NCBI GenBank assembly: GCA_030407085.1
Contig: CM059584.1
Coordinates: 133,786,001-133,850,000 of the forward strand
Direction: 5' to 3'
DNA length: 64,000 nucleotides
Origin: Trichopria drosophilae
Taxonomy: Eukaryota > Arthropoda > Insecta > Hymenoptera > Diapriidae
The position numbers were made by a program, and so were the translations under genes. This document shows positions 59,801-63,743 of the stretch, piece by piece (position 1 is the stretch's first letter; each line of letters opens with the position of its first letter). The notes beneath the pieces are model-generated. The model was not told the DNA's origin. It worked only from the letters and a program-made list of their open reading frames with translations, and did not search any database.

Positions 59801-62372
59801 TGAGACATTGTATCCACTTCATGATTTAGATTTAAAAGCCTTATCATTGAAATTAATTGCATTACTGGCAATCGTTACTGCTCACAGAATGCAGACATTT
59901 TCGCTGATTGATGTGTCAAATATTACTTACGATGAAGATGGAGCAAAAATAATTATCACTGACAAAATTAAGACGTCCAATATTACTAGAATACTTCCCA
60001 TTTTACGGCTTCCGTTTTATAGAAAAAATGAAAAATTATGTGTTGCTACTGTTTTAAAAGAATACTTAAGTAGAACAGAAGAAATAAGAAATGGAGAATC
60101 GAAATTATTTTTATGTTTCAAGAAACCCCATAAAAAGGCAACGAAACAAACAATTACGAGGTGGTTTCGAGAAGTTATGATGAAGAGTGGAATTGATCAT
60201 TCAAAATTTGGAGCTCATAGTGTTCGTCACGCATCTACATCTGCTGCACAAAGATTAGGTGTTAGTGTGGAAGAAATTCGCAAAACAGCAGGATGGACCA
60301 AGACATCAACAATATTCCAAAAATTTTATAATCGTCCTCTAGAAATACAGAATGTATTCGCGGAAAGAATACTTAATAGTTGTGGTACCGAGTAATGTTA
60401 AAATTTAGGATTTTTATTAGTTATTAAATATATTAATTTAAACACTTGGAAAAACACAATAAAAGTTGTAAGATCTGTAAACATCTACAAGTAATAATCT
60501 CAGGAAAGGCGCGTAATACAATTAGTTAATCAAACGAACTTACCTAAGTGAAGTTCGATTAAAATTGTATAAGCGCCTTTCCTGAGATGATATGGTCCCA
60601 CCCATCCCTGTAAATCTATTATCTTATCACCCAAATAAGTTACAACTTTAACAATACTTTAAACAAGTGAAGATGTCAGCGGATGACAGATATCATGTAT
60701 GACAGGCAGATGTTTATTTTTACAATCAATACTCTCTTTAAACATTGTGGTTTGGTCGCGCAATGCGCTCTACTACAAGTAATCATCTCAGGAAAGGCGC
60801 TTATACAATTTTAATCGAACTTCACTTAGGTAAGTTCGTTTGATTAACTAATTATCTCTAAATTTTGTCGTTTTATGTCGAATAGTTAAGTTCGTGGCGA
60901 AATTAAAACTGAGGGAGGCTTTATGTATCACAAGATGAAAAAGTGTGAACCAACATTTTGTAAAATACTTACGACCCGCAGCAGTTCCTATTTGGCCACT
61001 AGTGGAATTTATCCTGGCGAATTACGTAGTTTCGCAAGCGATTTTATTGCGTGTAGTATACACAGCATGGCGTTTTCTTTTGATTACTCCAGCAACGCTT
61101 AAAAGCTTTTTTTTTGTAGAGTATTTCGTACACGGAGAAAAATAATCAGCAAAATCAGCCGAAAAATCCGCAGATTCTACCAATTTTATCCTATAGGGAC
61201 AGCTGTTGGAATTCCGTTAGGGATAGCCGATAATTTCAGCTAAATTTACTGAAAAAGTCCGCAAACTTAACGGAACAAATCTGCTAATCTAGCGGAAATT
61301 TAGAGCTAAGCGCGAATTGAGTAGGGTTAAGGCTACATTAGCGGAATCAAAACAGCTAAAATTGCAGATATTTTCGGCAATTCCAGCCGAAAATTTTAGC
61401 TGATATGAATCAGCTAATCCAGCGGAGTCATTTTTCTCCGTGTAGTTCTTTTAGTATTAGAAAGTAGCTGCATTGTAGGCTGGCTTCTTATTTTTTTTTT
61501 GCTTCCTGCATTTTCCGGCTTAGGTTTTGAAGGTTTCGACACGATACTTGTACCCGTGAGCACAGTTTCTGCAGCTAATAACATTTCAGCAGCCGGTCAG
61601 CCAGCGAACAGTGGCGCCGCGTCCTCGGGCAGAGTCCTGACTGGTGATCTCGACAGCAGTCTCGCAAGCTTGGCTGAGAATCTGTCCATAAATAGGAGCG
61701 CCCAACAACAGGTCAAGTAAGTACCAGAAAAATCAAGTTTTCGATTGTTGAGGATATCTAAACGCGTTGTGTTATAGGGGCATGCAATGGAATTCTCCAA
61801 AGAATACCGCGAAAAGTGGAGGTCCTGCAGGATGGACGCCACAACCAATGGCAGCTACGACGGGTGCCGGTTATCGACCGATGGTAAGGAAGCATTGATG
61901 GTCGTAAGATTGCGAGCACGTTTTTCTTGTTTCTCTTTTATGTAAATACGTAAATATTAGCGGATGCCTATGGGACCATCACGATCCTTGGCCGGCACTT
62001 AGTAATCCGCAATCACACATAGCCGCTTTTAGCATTCGATACCGACTTAGTGTCGACACTACCGTGCAAACTTCACAACTATTTCTAACTAGTGTTTTAA
62101 TGCCAGGCACGAGTATTATTAGCTTTGCTGTTGTTTACTTCATGTATGCCTTAGGCAATAAAACACTAGGTGTCTATAACCAGAACACACACGTATTAGA
62201 AAAAGTATTATCTGTTTATTCTGGTCTAAGCATTTAGTGGATAAGCTGTGGCATATTTAGCAAAGTGATGCATGCATGGCATACGGCATGTTGTCGGCTG
62301 TTACAGGGCCAAGGAATGACGCAACTTCCTCCAGTTACCACTATGGGCTACCCTCCCCAGCCCACGACGCTG
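14748..62372 (+). CDS. lap: lap / PICALM-AP180 clathrin assembly protein gene (15 consecutive coding exons, 5' and 3' partial)
   Basis: Seen: fifteen exons with AG/GT borders and matching phases join into about 807 residues without a stop: 14748-14890, 21277-21352, 22995-23097, 25442-25650, 37370-37476, 37561-37602, 37714-37808, 39781-39943, 45854-45979, 46298-46421, 46547-46633, 47304-48086, 61524-61716, 61778-61883, 62307-62372. Known: AP180/PICALM proteins bind PI(4,5)P2 through an N-terminal ANTH domain, recruit clathrin and AP-2 through a disordered tail, and sort the SNARE synaptobrevin during endocytosis. The ANTH domain ends near 37770. NPF, DLF and DLL motifs follow. The start exon, which should hold the KKKH lipid-binding motif, was not found and probably lies upstream. 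The final exon is beyond 64000. Introns range from 61 bp to 13.4 kb and are full of repeats. The family assignment is very secure; some tail splice sites are less so. Confidence 0.95.
15095..15535. repeat. ATATTTTGTCC motif repeat in inverted orientation
   Basis: The left side has GGGACAAAATATTATTGGACC and the right side repeats AATATTTTGTCC and close variants at least six times in the opposite orientation. AT-only palindromes fill 15125-15200. The array encloses the TTAGG tract and looks like a MITE whose ends are made of short repeats. Confidence 0.55.
15313..15379 (+). repeat. interstitial TTAGG telomere-type repeat
   Basis: About twelve units of TTAGG lie in tandem, with two variants (TTAGA, TTAAT). 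TTAGG is the ancestral arthropod telomere repeat. Here it is internal, in intron 1 of lap, and short. It supports a non-dipteran insect source. Confidence 0.85.
15536..16519. other. AT-rich intron sequence
   Basis: No feature recognised beyond T-rich low complexity. Confidence 0.4.
16520..17800. repeat. foldback (long inverted repeat) element
   Basis: 16590-16800 is the approximate complement of 17500-17740, including AAAATGGCGGCCAAAAA at 16720 and TTTTTTGGCCGCCATTTTG at 17560. The two sides meet near 17160. Exact termini and a target duplication could not be fixed. Open stretches 16525-16917 and complement 17531-17758 are the same arm read twice, not genes. Confidence 0.65.
17801..19596. 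other. AT-rich intron sequence
   Basis: It contains isolated ATGGCGG-type motifs (for example AAGATGGCGGCG near 18098). The open stretch 18533-18748 has no family signal. Confidence 0.4.
19597..20910. mobile_element. complete TTAA foldback element (family A)
   Basis: It runs from TTAACCCGCTTCGTCCTGAA to TTCAGGACGAAACGGGTTAA. The two halves are complementary along nearly their whole length and meet near 20255, so the 1.3-kb element is one long palindrome. There is no transposase. TTAA with CCC...GGG ends is the pattern of piggyBac-type non-autonomous elements. A half copy lies at 2937-3443. Confidence 0.88.
21277..21352 (+). CDS. lap: lap exon 2 (ANTH domain)
   Basis: The acceptor is tttgtttcag and the donor AAG|gtagat. 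The 25 full codons read [20 protein letters not shown] then KSGVQ, equivalent to the PICALM stretch before its GYDMS motif. The exon ends in phase 1 with one base of a Gly (or, if the microexon is used, Ala) codon. Confidence 0.93.
22067..22081 (+). CDS. lap: candidate 15-nt lap microexon
   Basis: Seen: gaacag|15 nt|gtgagt. A CACTAAC branch-like site lies about 35 bp upstream and a long pyrimidine tract at 21970-22022. The 15 nt keep phase 1 and would insert five residues (AGARV) between SGVQ and GYDMSPF. Known: Drosophila LAP isoforms have extra Gly-rich residues at this same place. Inference: an optionally spliced microexon. No transcript evidence is available here. Confidence 0.6.
22995..23097 (+). 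CDS. lap: lap exon 3 (ANTH domain)
   Basis: The acceptor is tttttgtcaag and the donor gtgagt at 23098. It encodes [17 protein letters not shown] followed by [16 protein letters not shown], the most conserved helix pair of the ANTH domain. It ends in phase 2 and is completed by the first base of the next exon to give Gly-Lys-Glu-Asp. Confidence 0.95.
23504..24972. mobile_element. complete TTAA foldback element (family B)
   Basis: It is bounded by TTAACACTTTTCGTCCCGAAAG and CTTTTGGGACGAAAAGAGTTAA. The arms are about 600 bp each: GACCTCCTCTTTCAAATGCC and GTGGTCAGAATCAGCCG on the left have their complements on the right. The centre of about 270 bp is unpaired. Related to family A by its first 14 bases. 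It has no protein-coding capacity; open stretches at 24565-24799 lie in the arm. Confidence 0.88.
25048..25076 (+). repeat. short TGATAAA tandem repeat
   Basis: About four perfect units of TGATAAA in intron 3. Probably slippage. Confidence 0.7.
25442..25650 (+). CDS. lap: lap exon 4 (ANTH domain)
   Basis: The exon starts after gtgcattccag and ends at TTAG|gtaaga. Its 69 codons read [19 protein letters not shown] ... [18 protein letters not shown] ... YNDGIINLL, the long central helices of ANTH. This is the longest ANTH exon and nearly identical to insect LAP. The donor opens the 11.7-kb intron that holds the large palindrome and a 2.9-kb TTAA element. Confidence 0.96.
25651..27261. other. 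first part of lap intron 4, no gene
   Basis: It contains a pyrimidine-rich run (26270-26460) that opens spurious frames in several phases. No conserved coding sequence was seen. Confidence 0.45.
27262..31029. repeat. 3.8-kb palindrome with arms of about 1.39 kb
   Basis: 27262-28653 and 29650-31029 are complementary over nearly their full length with few indels. Examples are TGCTAATTTCTTGGTAAT at 27262 and ATTACCAAGAAACTAGCA ending at 31029, and the AGCGTCTCTTATCTAATTCAA arm next to the centre. The arms have no open reading frame or recognisable transposase. The spacer is the TTAA element 28654-29649. Outer target duplications were not evident. Confidence 0.88.
28654..29649. mobile_element. 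TTAA foldback element (family B), at the palindrome centre
   Basis: Its ends are TTAATCTTTTTCGTCCCAAAAG and TTTTGGACCAAAAGGGTTAA, with TTAA on both sides. The arms share the family-B text, for example the AGAATCAGCCGG and TTTTTGTTCAGCC stretches, and the complement near 29400-29600. It is shorter than 23504-24972 because its middle is reduced. Removing it would leave the outer arms joined at a single TTAA within TTCAATTAATTGAA. Confidence 0.82.
32155..32370. repeat. diverged copy of the internal unit of the 44835-45503 element
   Basis: TTTTTTCGAAAAAATG, AAAAATTCGACAAAATTAGGGT and the following AACAAAAAAACAC ... GGATTTTTAAAAATTCC match the two units at 44980 and 45250 in order. No clean ends were found. 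Confidence 0.5.
33544..34019. repeat. small foldback repeat
   Basis: ACGTATAAATGAGT and ATGGACGAATAATAGCG at the left are complemented by CGCTGTTATTCGTCC and ACTCATTTATACGT at the right. The paired arms reach about 130 bp. There is no coding content and no clear target duplication. Confidence 0.6.
34176..34295. repeat. TTAA-bounded short repeat X, copy 1
   Basis: It starts TTAAAGTAC and ends GACGTCACAAAGTCGATAAATTAA-type sequence. It is about 85% like 37166-37314, in the same orientation. The two copies flank the 2.9-kb TTAA element. Confidence 0.75.
34292..37169. mobile_element. large TTAA foldback element (family B, 2.9 kb)
   Basis: It runs from TTAACCCTTTTCGTTCCAAAAA to GGGAGCAAAAGGGTTAA. 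The arms of about 650 bp show family-B sequence (ATGGTCAGAATCAGCCGG, TTTTTGCTCAGTCC; complement at 36470-37160). The 1.4-kb middle (35080-36460) is absent from other copies and holds tandem duplications. No transposase frame was recognised in the middle, so it is probably another non-autonomous copy with inserted material. Confidence 0.82.
35735..36045. repeat. tandem duplication inside the large TTAA element
   Basis: TTATCAAAGAAACTTCCT followed by CAGATT-rich sequence occurs at about 35744 and again at 35934, an offset of about 190 bp, with moderate divergence. The words AAGATTCTT and GCAGATTCT recur across 35080-36100. Confidence 0.6.
37166..37314. repeat. TTAA-bounded short repeat X, copy 2
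   Basis: It matches 34176-34295 but has about 30 extra bases near 37250-37280. It contains the palindrome GACGTC and ends 55 bp before lap exon 5. Confidence 0.75.
37370..37476 (+). CDS. lap: lap exon 5 (ANTH domain)
   Basis: The acceptor is tttgctttcag and the donor GAG|gtgagt. It encodes [19 protein letters not shown] then [17 protein letters not shown], matching the PICALM EKYFDM block. The exon starts only 55 bp after the end of a TTAA-bounded repeat (37166-37314), so repeat insertion has stopped just short of the splice signals. Confidence 0.96.
37561..37602 (+). CDS. lap: lap exon 6 (ANTH domain, 14 codons)
   Basis: This 42-nt exon lies between tatttatttcag and AAG|gtatat. It encodes [14 protein letters not shown], the conserved loop after the LKVAE helix (PICALM: VGIDRGDIPDL). 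It is in phase 0 on both sides. The preceding intron is 84 bp and the following one 111 bp. Confidence 0.95.
37714..37808 (+). CDS. lap: lap exon 7 (end of ANTH domain)
   Basis: It starts after attgattttag and ends at CCAG|gtaaga. It encodes [20 protein letters not shown] then [11 protein letters not shown]. The [11 protein letters not shown] helix is the last conserved element of the ANTH domain, and the Ser/Thr-rich end begins the disordered tail. It ends in phase 2. Confidence 0.95.
37809..39780. other. lap intron 7, no further gene
   Basis: Nothing recognised apart from AT-rich sequence. The open frame running in from 39578 into exon 8 is non-homologous upstream of 39781. Confidence 0.45.
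39781..39943 (+). CDS. lap: lap exon 8 (linker, [10 protein letters not shown] segment)
   Basis: The exon follows gcagccatag and ends at AAG|gtactt. Phase 2 from exon 7 gives Arg, then [18 protein letters not shown] ... [20 protein letters not shown]. The charged [12 protein letters not shown] stretch is conserved in insect LAP proteins. An in-frame open stretch continues upstream to 39578 without family similarity. I chose 39781 because it is the AG that restores the phase. The acceptor has a weak pyrimidine tract, so its exact position is less sure. Confidence 0.85.
39981..41925. mobile_element. TTAA foldback element (family C)
   Basis: The ends are TTAACCCTTTCAGTCACGGA and CGTGACTGAATGGGTTAA. 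Internal pairs include GGGTGATTCTCCG at 40429 and CGGAGAATCACCC at 41795, and AAAATGGCGGATCC at 40286 against GGATCCGTCATTT near 41864. The arms are about 450 bp. The centre is very AT-rich with no convincing frame. Confidence 0.82.
43090..44390 (+). repeat. purine-rich degenerate minisatellite (AAAATGGTAA-type)
   Basis: The + strand is almost free of C for 1.3 kb and consists of AAAATGGTAAAAA-like words. A longer unit can be followed: GGTAAACAAATTG, then ATACAAAAATTGTGAAAATGG, then a GACGGTTAAA stretch. It recurs at about 43270, 43610, 43760, 43955, 44095 and 44215. Complement open frames (43161-43364, 44212-44476) are F/L-rich artefacts of the repeat. Confidence 0.8.
44835..45503. mobile_element. 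TTAA-flanked MITE with GGGGAGGCACCAC ends
   Basis: TTAAGGGGAGGCACCAC at the left and GTGGTGCCTCCCCTTAA at the right form perfect terminal repeats. Inside, a unit of about 274 bp is tandemly duplicated: TTAGGGTGAACAT at 45007 and 45281, with CTCTCGTATGGATTTTAAAA after each. It is non-coding. Confidence 0.82.
45854..45979 (+). CDS. lap: lap exon 9 (NPF and DLF motifs)
   Basis: The acceptor is gaatttacag and the donor CAG|gtaata. Its 42 codons include [20 protein letters not shown] and [12 protein letters not shown] is the EH-domain ligand and DLF the clathrin/AP-2 binding motif typical of AP180 tails. It is in phase 0 on both sides. Confidence 0.93.
46298..46421 (+). CDS. lap: lap exon 10 (DLL and NPF motifs)
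   Basis: It starts after atattgcag and encodes [20 protein letters not shown] and, after a Gln/Ala/Pro stretch, [23 protein letters not shown] is a hallmark of insect LAP. Two tandem donors six bases apart (gtaatg at 46422, gtaaat at 46428) are both in phase; the second would add Gly-Asn. Consensus strength does not clearly separate them. Confidence 0.92.
46547..46633 (+). CDS. lap: lap exon 11
   Basis: The exon lies between ccttttgtag and ACGA|gtaagt. It encodes [20 protein letters not shown] then FEAQDQQT. FVTDxxFxSxF is conserved in insect LAP just after the NNMWMxN motif. It ends in phase 1. The upstream intron is 125 bp. Confidence 0.9.
47304..48086 (+). CDS. lap: lap exon 12 (large GC-rich tail exon, NPF and three DLF-type motifs)
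   Basis: This is the longest exon, about 260 codons, and the most GC-rich segment in the window. It begins [18 protein letters not shown]. It then has a DLFSAGG repeat, ADLFGS and LNLFSVGG (clathrin/AP-2 motifs), a Pro/Ala-rich tract, and a conserved island [19 protein letters not shown] near 47783-47840. It ends PAKQPMS with donor gtgatg at 48087. Two acceptors are in phase, cgcaag|47304 and gtcccag|47316. The first keeps AVPGTAG, which looks family-like; the second has the better pyrimidine context. Reading on through the donor gives 33 unrelated residues to a stop at 48187. Confidence 0.9.
48583..48871. mobile_element. pogo/Tigger-like MITE, nested
   Basis: The left end is TA-CAGTGGTCCTCCCCTTATTTTAA and the right end TTAAAATAAGGGGAGGGCCACTA. 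These resemble the CAGTxGTCCCCCCTTAT ends of Tigger elements. A second copy begins at 63744. Confidence 0.75.
48946..49490. repeat. foldback element, nested
   Basis: ACTAGTTACTACGCGGCCGGC at the left is complemented by GGCCGGCCACGTAGTAACCAGT at the right. The inner arms AAACGAATAAAAAAAGAAATTGTTC and GAACAATTTCTTTTTTTATTCG-type text also pair, over about 200 bp. Confidence 0.75.
49735..50410. repeat. foldback repeat
   Basis: Left-arm words (GATTCGCATTCTTAAAATGAC, AATTCATGCAATGAACTGC) are complemented on the right (GTCATTTTCAGAATGCGAATC, GCAGTTCATTTCATGAATT). The arms meet near 50030. The open stretch 50205-50408 is part of the arm. Confidence 0.7.
50930..51205 (-). repeat. two complement copies of the 148-bp tandem unit
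   Basis: CACGTCAAGTTTTTGACACAACC at about 50993 and CACGTTACGTTCTTGACATAACC at about 51156 are complements of the GAGGTTATGTCAAAAACCTGACGTG word at 53581-54040. Confidence 0.6.
51230..51345 (+). repeat. ACTGAACAAT minisatellite
   Basis: About ten near-copies of a 10-11-bp word (ACTGAACAAT, ACTGGACAAT) occur in tandem. The same word resumes at 51786-51815 after a gap. Confidence 0.7.
51534..51791 (+). pseudogene. possible Penelope-like element N-terminal fragment
   Basis: An 85-codon frame includes [18 protein letters not shown] and later [19 protein letters not shown]. The RCxxNxxIPKHI pattern recalls the region upstream of the RT in Penelope-like elements. Similarity is weak and rests on recollection of the family. 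The frame is short and may be chance. Confidence 0.3.
51800..53535. other. AT-rich intron sequence
   Basis: Nothing recognised except two GCGCCAT/CGCCATCTTGAA motifs near 52996 and 53152. Confidence 0.4.
53540..54050 (+). repeat. 148-bp tandem repeat, about 3.5 units
   Basis: TTTTTGAGGTTATGTCAAAA-type words occur at 53581, 53730, 53878 and 54019. Each is followed by TGACGT and a TCGAAT...TTCAG-CAGCC stretch. Spacing is 141-149 bp. Complement units at 50930-51205 make this look like the ends of a larger 3.1-kb inverted structure. Confidence 0.65.
54051..55168. mobile_element. TTAA foldback element (family D)
   Basis: The ends TTAATCCCTTCGCTGCGG and CCGCAGCGAAGGGGTTAA match over 17 bases. The arms carry several CGCCATTTTGAA motifs in opposite orientation (54197, 54300, 54725, 54835). 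It is non-coding. Confidence 0.82.
55169..56102. other. AT-rich intron sequence before the DIRS element
   Basis: No feature recognised. Confidence 0.4.
56103..56249 (+). repeat. DIRS left terminal repeat
   Basis: It starts AATTGTATTACGCGCCTTTC and ends GACATCTTCACTT. It is nearly identical to the complement of 60665-60800. The first ten bases are a left-only extension that recurs, complemented, inside 60484-60524. Confidence 0.9.
56302..57657 (+). pseudogene. DIRS gag, frameshifted
   Basis: The frame opens with ATG at 56302 ([14 protein letters not shown]) and a very basic Lys/Arg segment, and stops at 56491. Another frame carries an acidic Ser/Glu-rich part to 57056. A third, from about 57050, gives [20 protein letters not shown] and continues to 57657 with a basic Gln/Lys-rich end. 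The KPPxNCxFxNPPxxNxEI block is typical of DIRS gag proteins. At least two frame disruptions separate the pieces. Its end overlaps the start of the RT frame by about 115 bases, as is usual for compact DIRS elements. Confidence 0.75.
57543..59376 (+). pseudogene. DIRS reverse transcriptase-RNase H, two frameshifts and a stop
   Basis: Frame one (to 58205) holds the RT fingers: [20 protein letters not shown] and LEDYRT. A one-base loss near 58069, in the VDLQ/DAYF motif, shifts to a second frame. That frame has [20 protein letters not shown] and the catalytic [10 protein letters not shown] (YLDD at 58253-58264). A second shift near 58750 moves to the RNase H frame, which starts [11 protein letters not shown] and includes [11 protein letters not shown] and [11 protein letters not shown] further conserved block, IDLFASR ... 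FPPFSLI, lies where DIRS elements often carry a Dam-like methyltransferase; I cannot say whether it is that domain. The frame ends at TAG 59374-59376, in a PDWPG-stop-PW context where Gln would be expected. Confidence 0.85.
59364..60395 (+). pseudogene. DIRS tyrosine recombinase, one in-frame stop
   Basis: The frame has an N-terminal SAM-like core-binding part ([34 protein letters not shown]) and then a catalytic domain. The active-site set is visible: Arg in AHRMQT (59886), His-x-x-Arg in HSVRHAS (60216-60227) and the nucleophile Tyr in FQKFYNR (60327). A TAG at 59772-59774 interrupts it just before DPKDILKF, where this family usually has Trp, so a single base change would explain it. The start overlaps the RNase H end. 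The enzyme would insert the circular DNA copy into the genome if intact. Confidence 0.88.
60484..60592. repeat. DIRS internal complementary region
   Basis: 60484-60524 is the complement of the left end (56103-56143, one mismatch). 60521-60592 is the complement of the right end (60782-60853). The two parts share AATT, which is also the outermost tetranucleotide of the element. This is the expected splint that joins both ends into a circle. Confidence 0.9.
60665..60853 (-). repeat. DIRS right terminal repeat with extension
   Basis: 60665-60800 is the complement of 56113-56249. The last 53 bases, ending GTTTGATTAACTAATT, are a right-only extension, copied in complement at 60521-60572. Confidence 0.9.
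61131..61442. mobile_element. MITE with CACGGAGAAAAAT ends, next to lap exon 13
   Basis: TA-CACGGAGAAAAAT and ATTTTTCTCCGTG-TA are perfect ends with TA on both sides. The interior is made of short AGCGGAA and CAGCTAA words in both orientations. The element ends about 80 bp before the acceptor of exon 13. Confidence 0.82.
61524..61716 (+). CDS. lap: lap exon 13 (conserved [13 protein letters not shown] block)
   Basis: The acceptor follows a strong pyrimidine tract (tttttttttgcttcctgc...gcttag) and the donor is CAA|gtaagt. It encodes [19 protein letters not shown] ... [19 protein letters not shown] then AQQQV, equivalent to PICALM GGFDELGGLLKP and DDLDSSLANLVGNL. It ends in phase 2. The intron before it is 13.4 kb and holds the DIRS element, and a 312-bp MITE ends about 80 bp upstream of this acceptor. 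Confidence 0.93.
61778..61883 (+). CDS. lap: lap exon 14 ([10 protein letters not shown] block)
   Basis: It follows a 61-bp intron ending gtgttatag and stops at ATG|gtaagg. It encodes [10 protein letters not shown], then [11 protein letters not shown] and GAGYRPM, matching PICALM VQWNSPGEKK...NWQP. It ends in phase 0, which allows two alternative continuations: the terminal exon at 61961 or the exon at 62307. Confidence 0.94.
61961..62002 (+). CDS. lap: candidate alternative terminal exon of lap
   Basis: A pyrimidine-rich acceptor (tttttcttgtttctcttt ... aaatattag) precedes an open stretch of 13 codons, [13 protein letters not shown], then TAG at 62000-62002. It is in phase with exon 14. AATAAA lies at 62157-62162, about 155 bp further on. 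Used as a last exon, it would shorten the protein by removing the conserved GQGMTQLPP segment and everything after. The exon could also be unused; there is no protein homology to support it. Confidence 0.45.
   Translation, partial: RMPMGPSRSLAGT
62157..62162 (+). terminator. poly(A) signal AATAAA downstream of the alternative exon
   Basis: This is a canonical AATAAA inside intron 14, with TG/T-rich sequence about 45-60 bp further on (62208-62225). In AT-rich DNA the hexamer alone is weak evidence. Its position behind an in-phase terminal exon makes it worth listing. Confidence 0.35.
62307..62372 (+). CDS. lap: lap exon 15 (GQGMTQLPP block), last one visible
   Basis: It lies between gctgttacag and CTG|gtgagt, in phase 0 on both sides. 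It encodes [20 protein letters not shown] then TL, corresponding to the C-terminal PICALM region GMIGYG...QPTL. The final exon, expected to resemble NPFGPVSG, was not seen before 64000. Confidence 0.92.
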
Positions 62373-63741
62373 GTGAGTTCAACACGTATCTCTCGCAGAT
62401 TTTCCCCGTTTTAATATTGTTTTAATTTTATTTTTGTCACGAAAAGTAATTGCAAACTCATTGTCCCTTTTTTAAAAAGAAATGCGACTGTACAGCGGAA
62501 GTAAATAACAAAGTAATTGTTGCAATATCTCTGCGAACATTTCTTTGAGTTTACAAGTCGTAACCTTACACTTTAATTTTCTTAAAATACTGAACTTTAA
62601 ACAAAGTTTAACAAAGTAGTTAACAAAATAACAAGAATGCATAAAACGAAATGTTCGCAAGGGTTACATGTGGCTGTATGTTTCACTATGCCAATAAAAT
62701 AATCATGTTTGTTAATTTTCCTTTTCGTCATTAAAAAGTTAATGAAAGCATCGTTAACTGCAGTAGGTCTGCTAATTCCGAATAAAAATTTGAACAATCA
62801 CGCACCATCCTCGCTTGTGCAAATATTGCTGTTTTGCAGACACTGTCACTGTTGTAAAATTGAAACACCGTAGATTACGCAATTTTTTTGTTAGCAGCAA
62901 ATTTCTGCTTACCTGCAAATAAGGCACATTTCAGATTGTTGAGACCGCACGAGCTGATTTTGTTGATGGATGTTTTTATAAAATGTGGGGAGGGGTGGAG
63001 AAGGATGTTCATGATTGAAGAGATGTTGTGAAAATGATGTGCTTTTTTTTGGGGATTGCCATTCGCATTTTGTTAAATATACATTAAAAGTATTTTTGAA
63101 AACAAATTTTAATTTTAGGAAGATGGCGATGAATGTATACAAATTTTACTTGCAGTTTAGAATATTTTTTAAAAAACGAGAGAAAAAAGATTTTTTTATT
63201 TTTTATTTTCATTTCCAACATTTTTTTCGTACTTTGGATTACGGAGAGTACCTTTCTACAACTATAGCAAAAAATGTTTAATTTGAAAGAAACTGTAATG
63301 ATAAAAGTTAAATTTCAAATTGACGGACACAAAATGGCGATTGAAGTGTAATTTTTCCAGCAATATCATAATTTCACGTAAAAAAACTTGGCATTTTAAG
63401 GTAGTATATAAGGTAGTATAAATGCCGGATCGAATATGGATTTAATTTTTTTAAAATCATGATATTTTGTTCTCGTATTTATTTTCCCTACACCTGTTTT
63501 CCACACCTGCATCTTGCTATTCAACTTTTTCCTTTCCTTTCTTTACACTTCTTTACGTATTTCGGTATTCCTAACACTCTCTCACACTATGACCAAGATC
63601 TTGACCCTCATCTTTTCTATTCCCTCTCTTCTTCACCTACTTCAATATCCCCACCTCTTAACATCTCCCATTTAATTTCCCCCACTTCATTTAGGCCTGC
63701 TTCACTATATCCCTCTCCACATATAATCTCTCCTCTCTATA
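62373..63741. other. start of lap intron 15, no exon seen
   Basis: Low-complexity T-rich sequence lies around 63170-63240 and a pyrimidine-rich run at 63470-63740. The open frame 63459-63764 is Ser/Pro/Leu-rich from that run. The last lap exon was not found here. Confidence 0.45.
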
Positions 63742-63743
63742 CA

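Larger units (their letters stand above)
56103..60853 (+). mobile_element. DIRS-type tyrosine-recombinase retrotransposon, structurally complete, coding regions broken
   Basis: Seen: inverted terminal repeats of about 137 bp (56113-56249 and 60665-60800), a 10-bp left and a 53-bp right extension, and AATT at both outer ends. An internal complementary region at 60484-60592 pairs with the left end (56103-56143) and the right end (60782-60853), joined at AATT. Inside are gag, RT-RNase H and a tyrosine recombinase. Known: DIRS elements use the internal region to template a circular intermediate that the recombinase inserts without target duplication. At 4.75 kb the length matches DIRS-1. All three coding regions contain stops or frameshifts, so this copy cannot move alone. 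The strong match of the two terminal repeats suggests a fairly recent insertion. It lies in lap intron 12. Confidence 0.93.
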
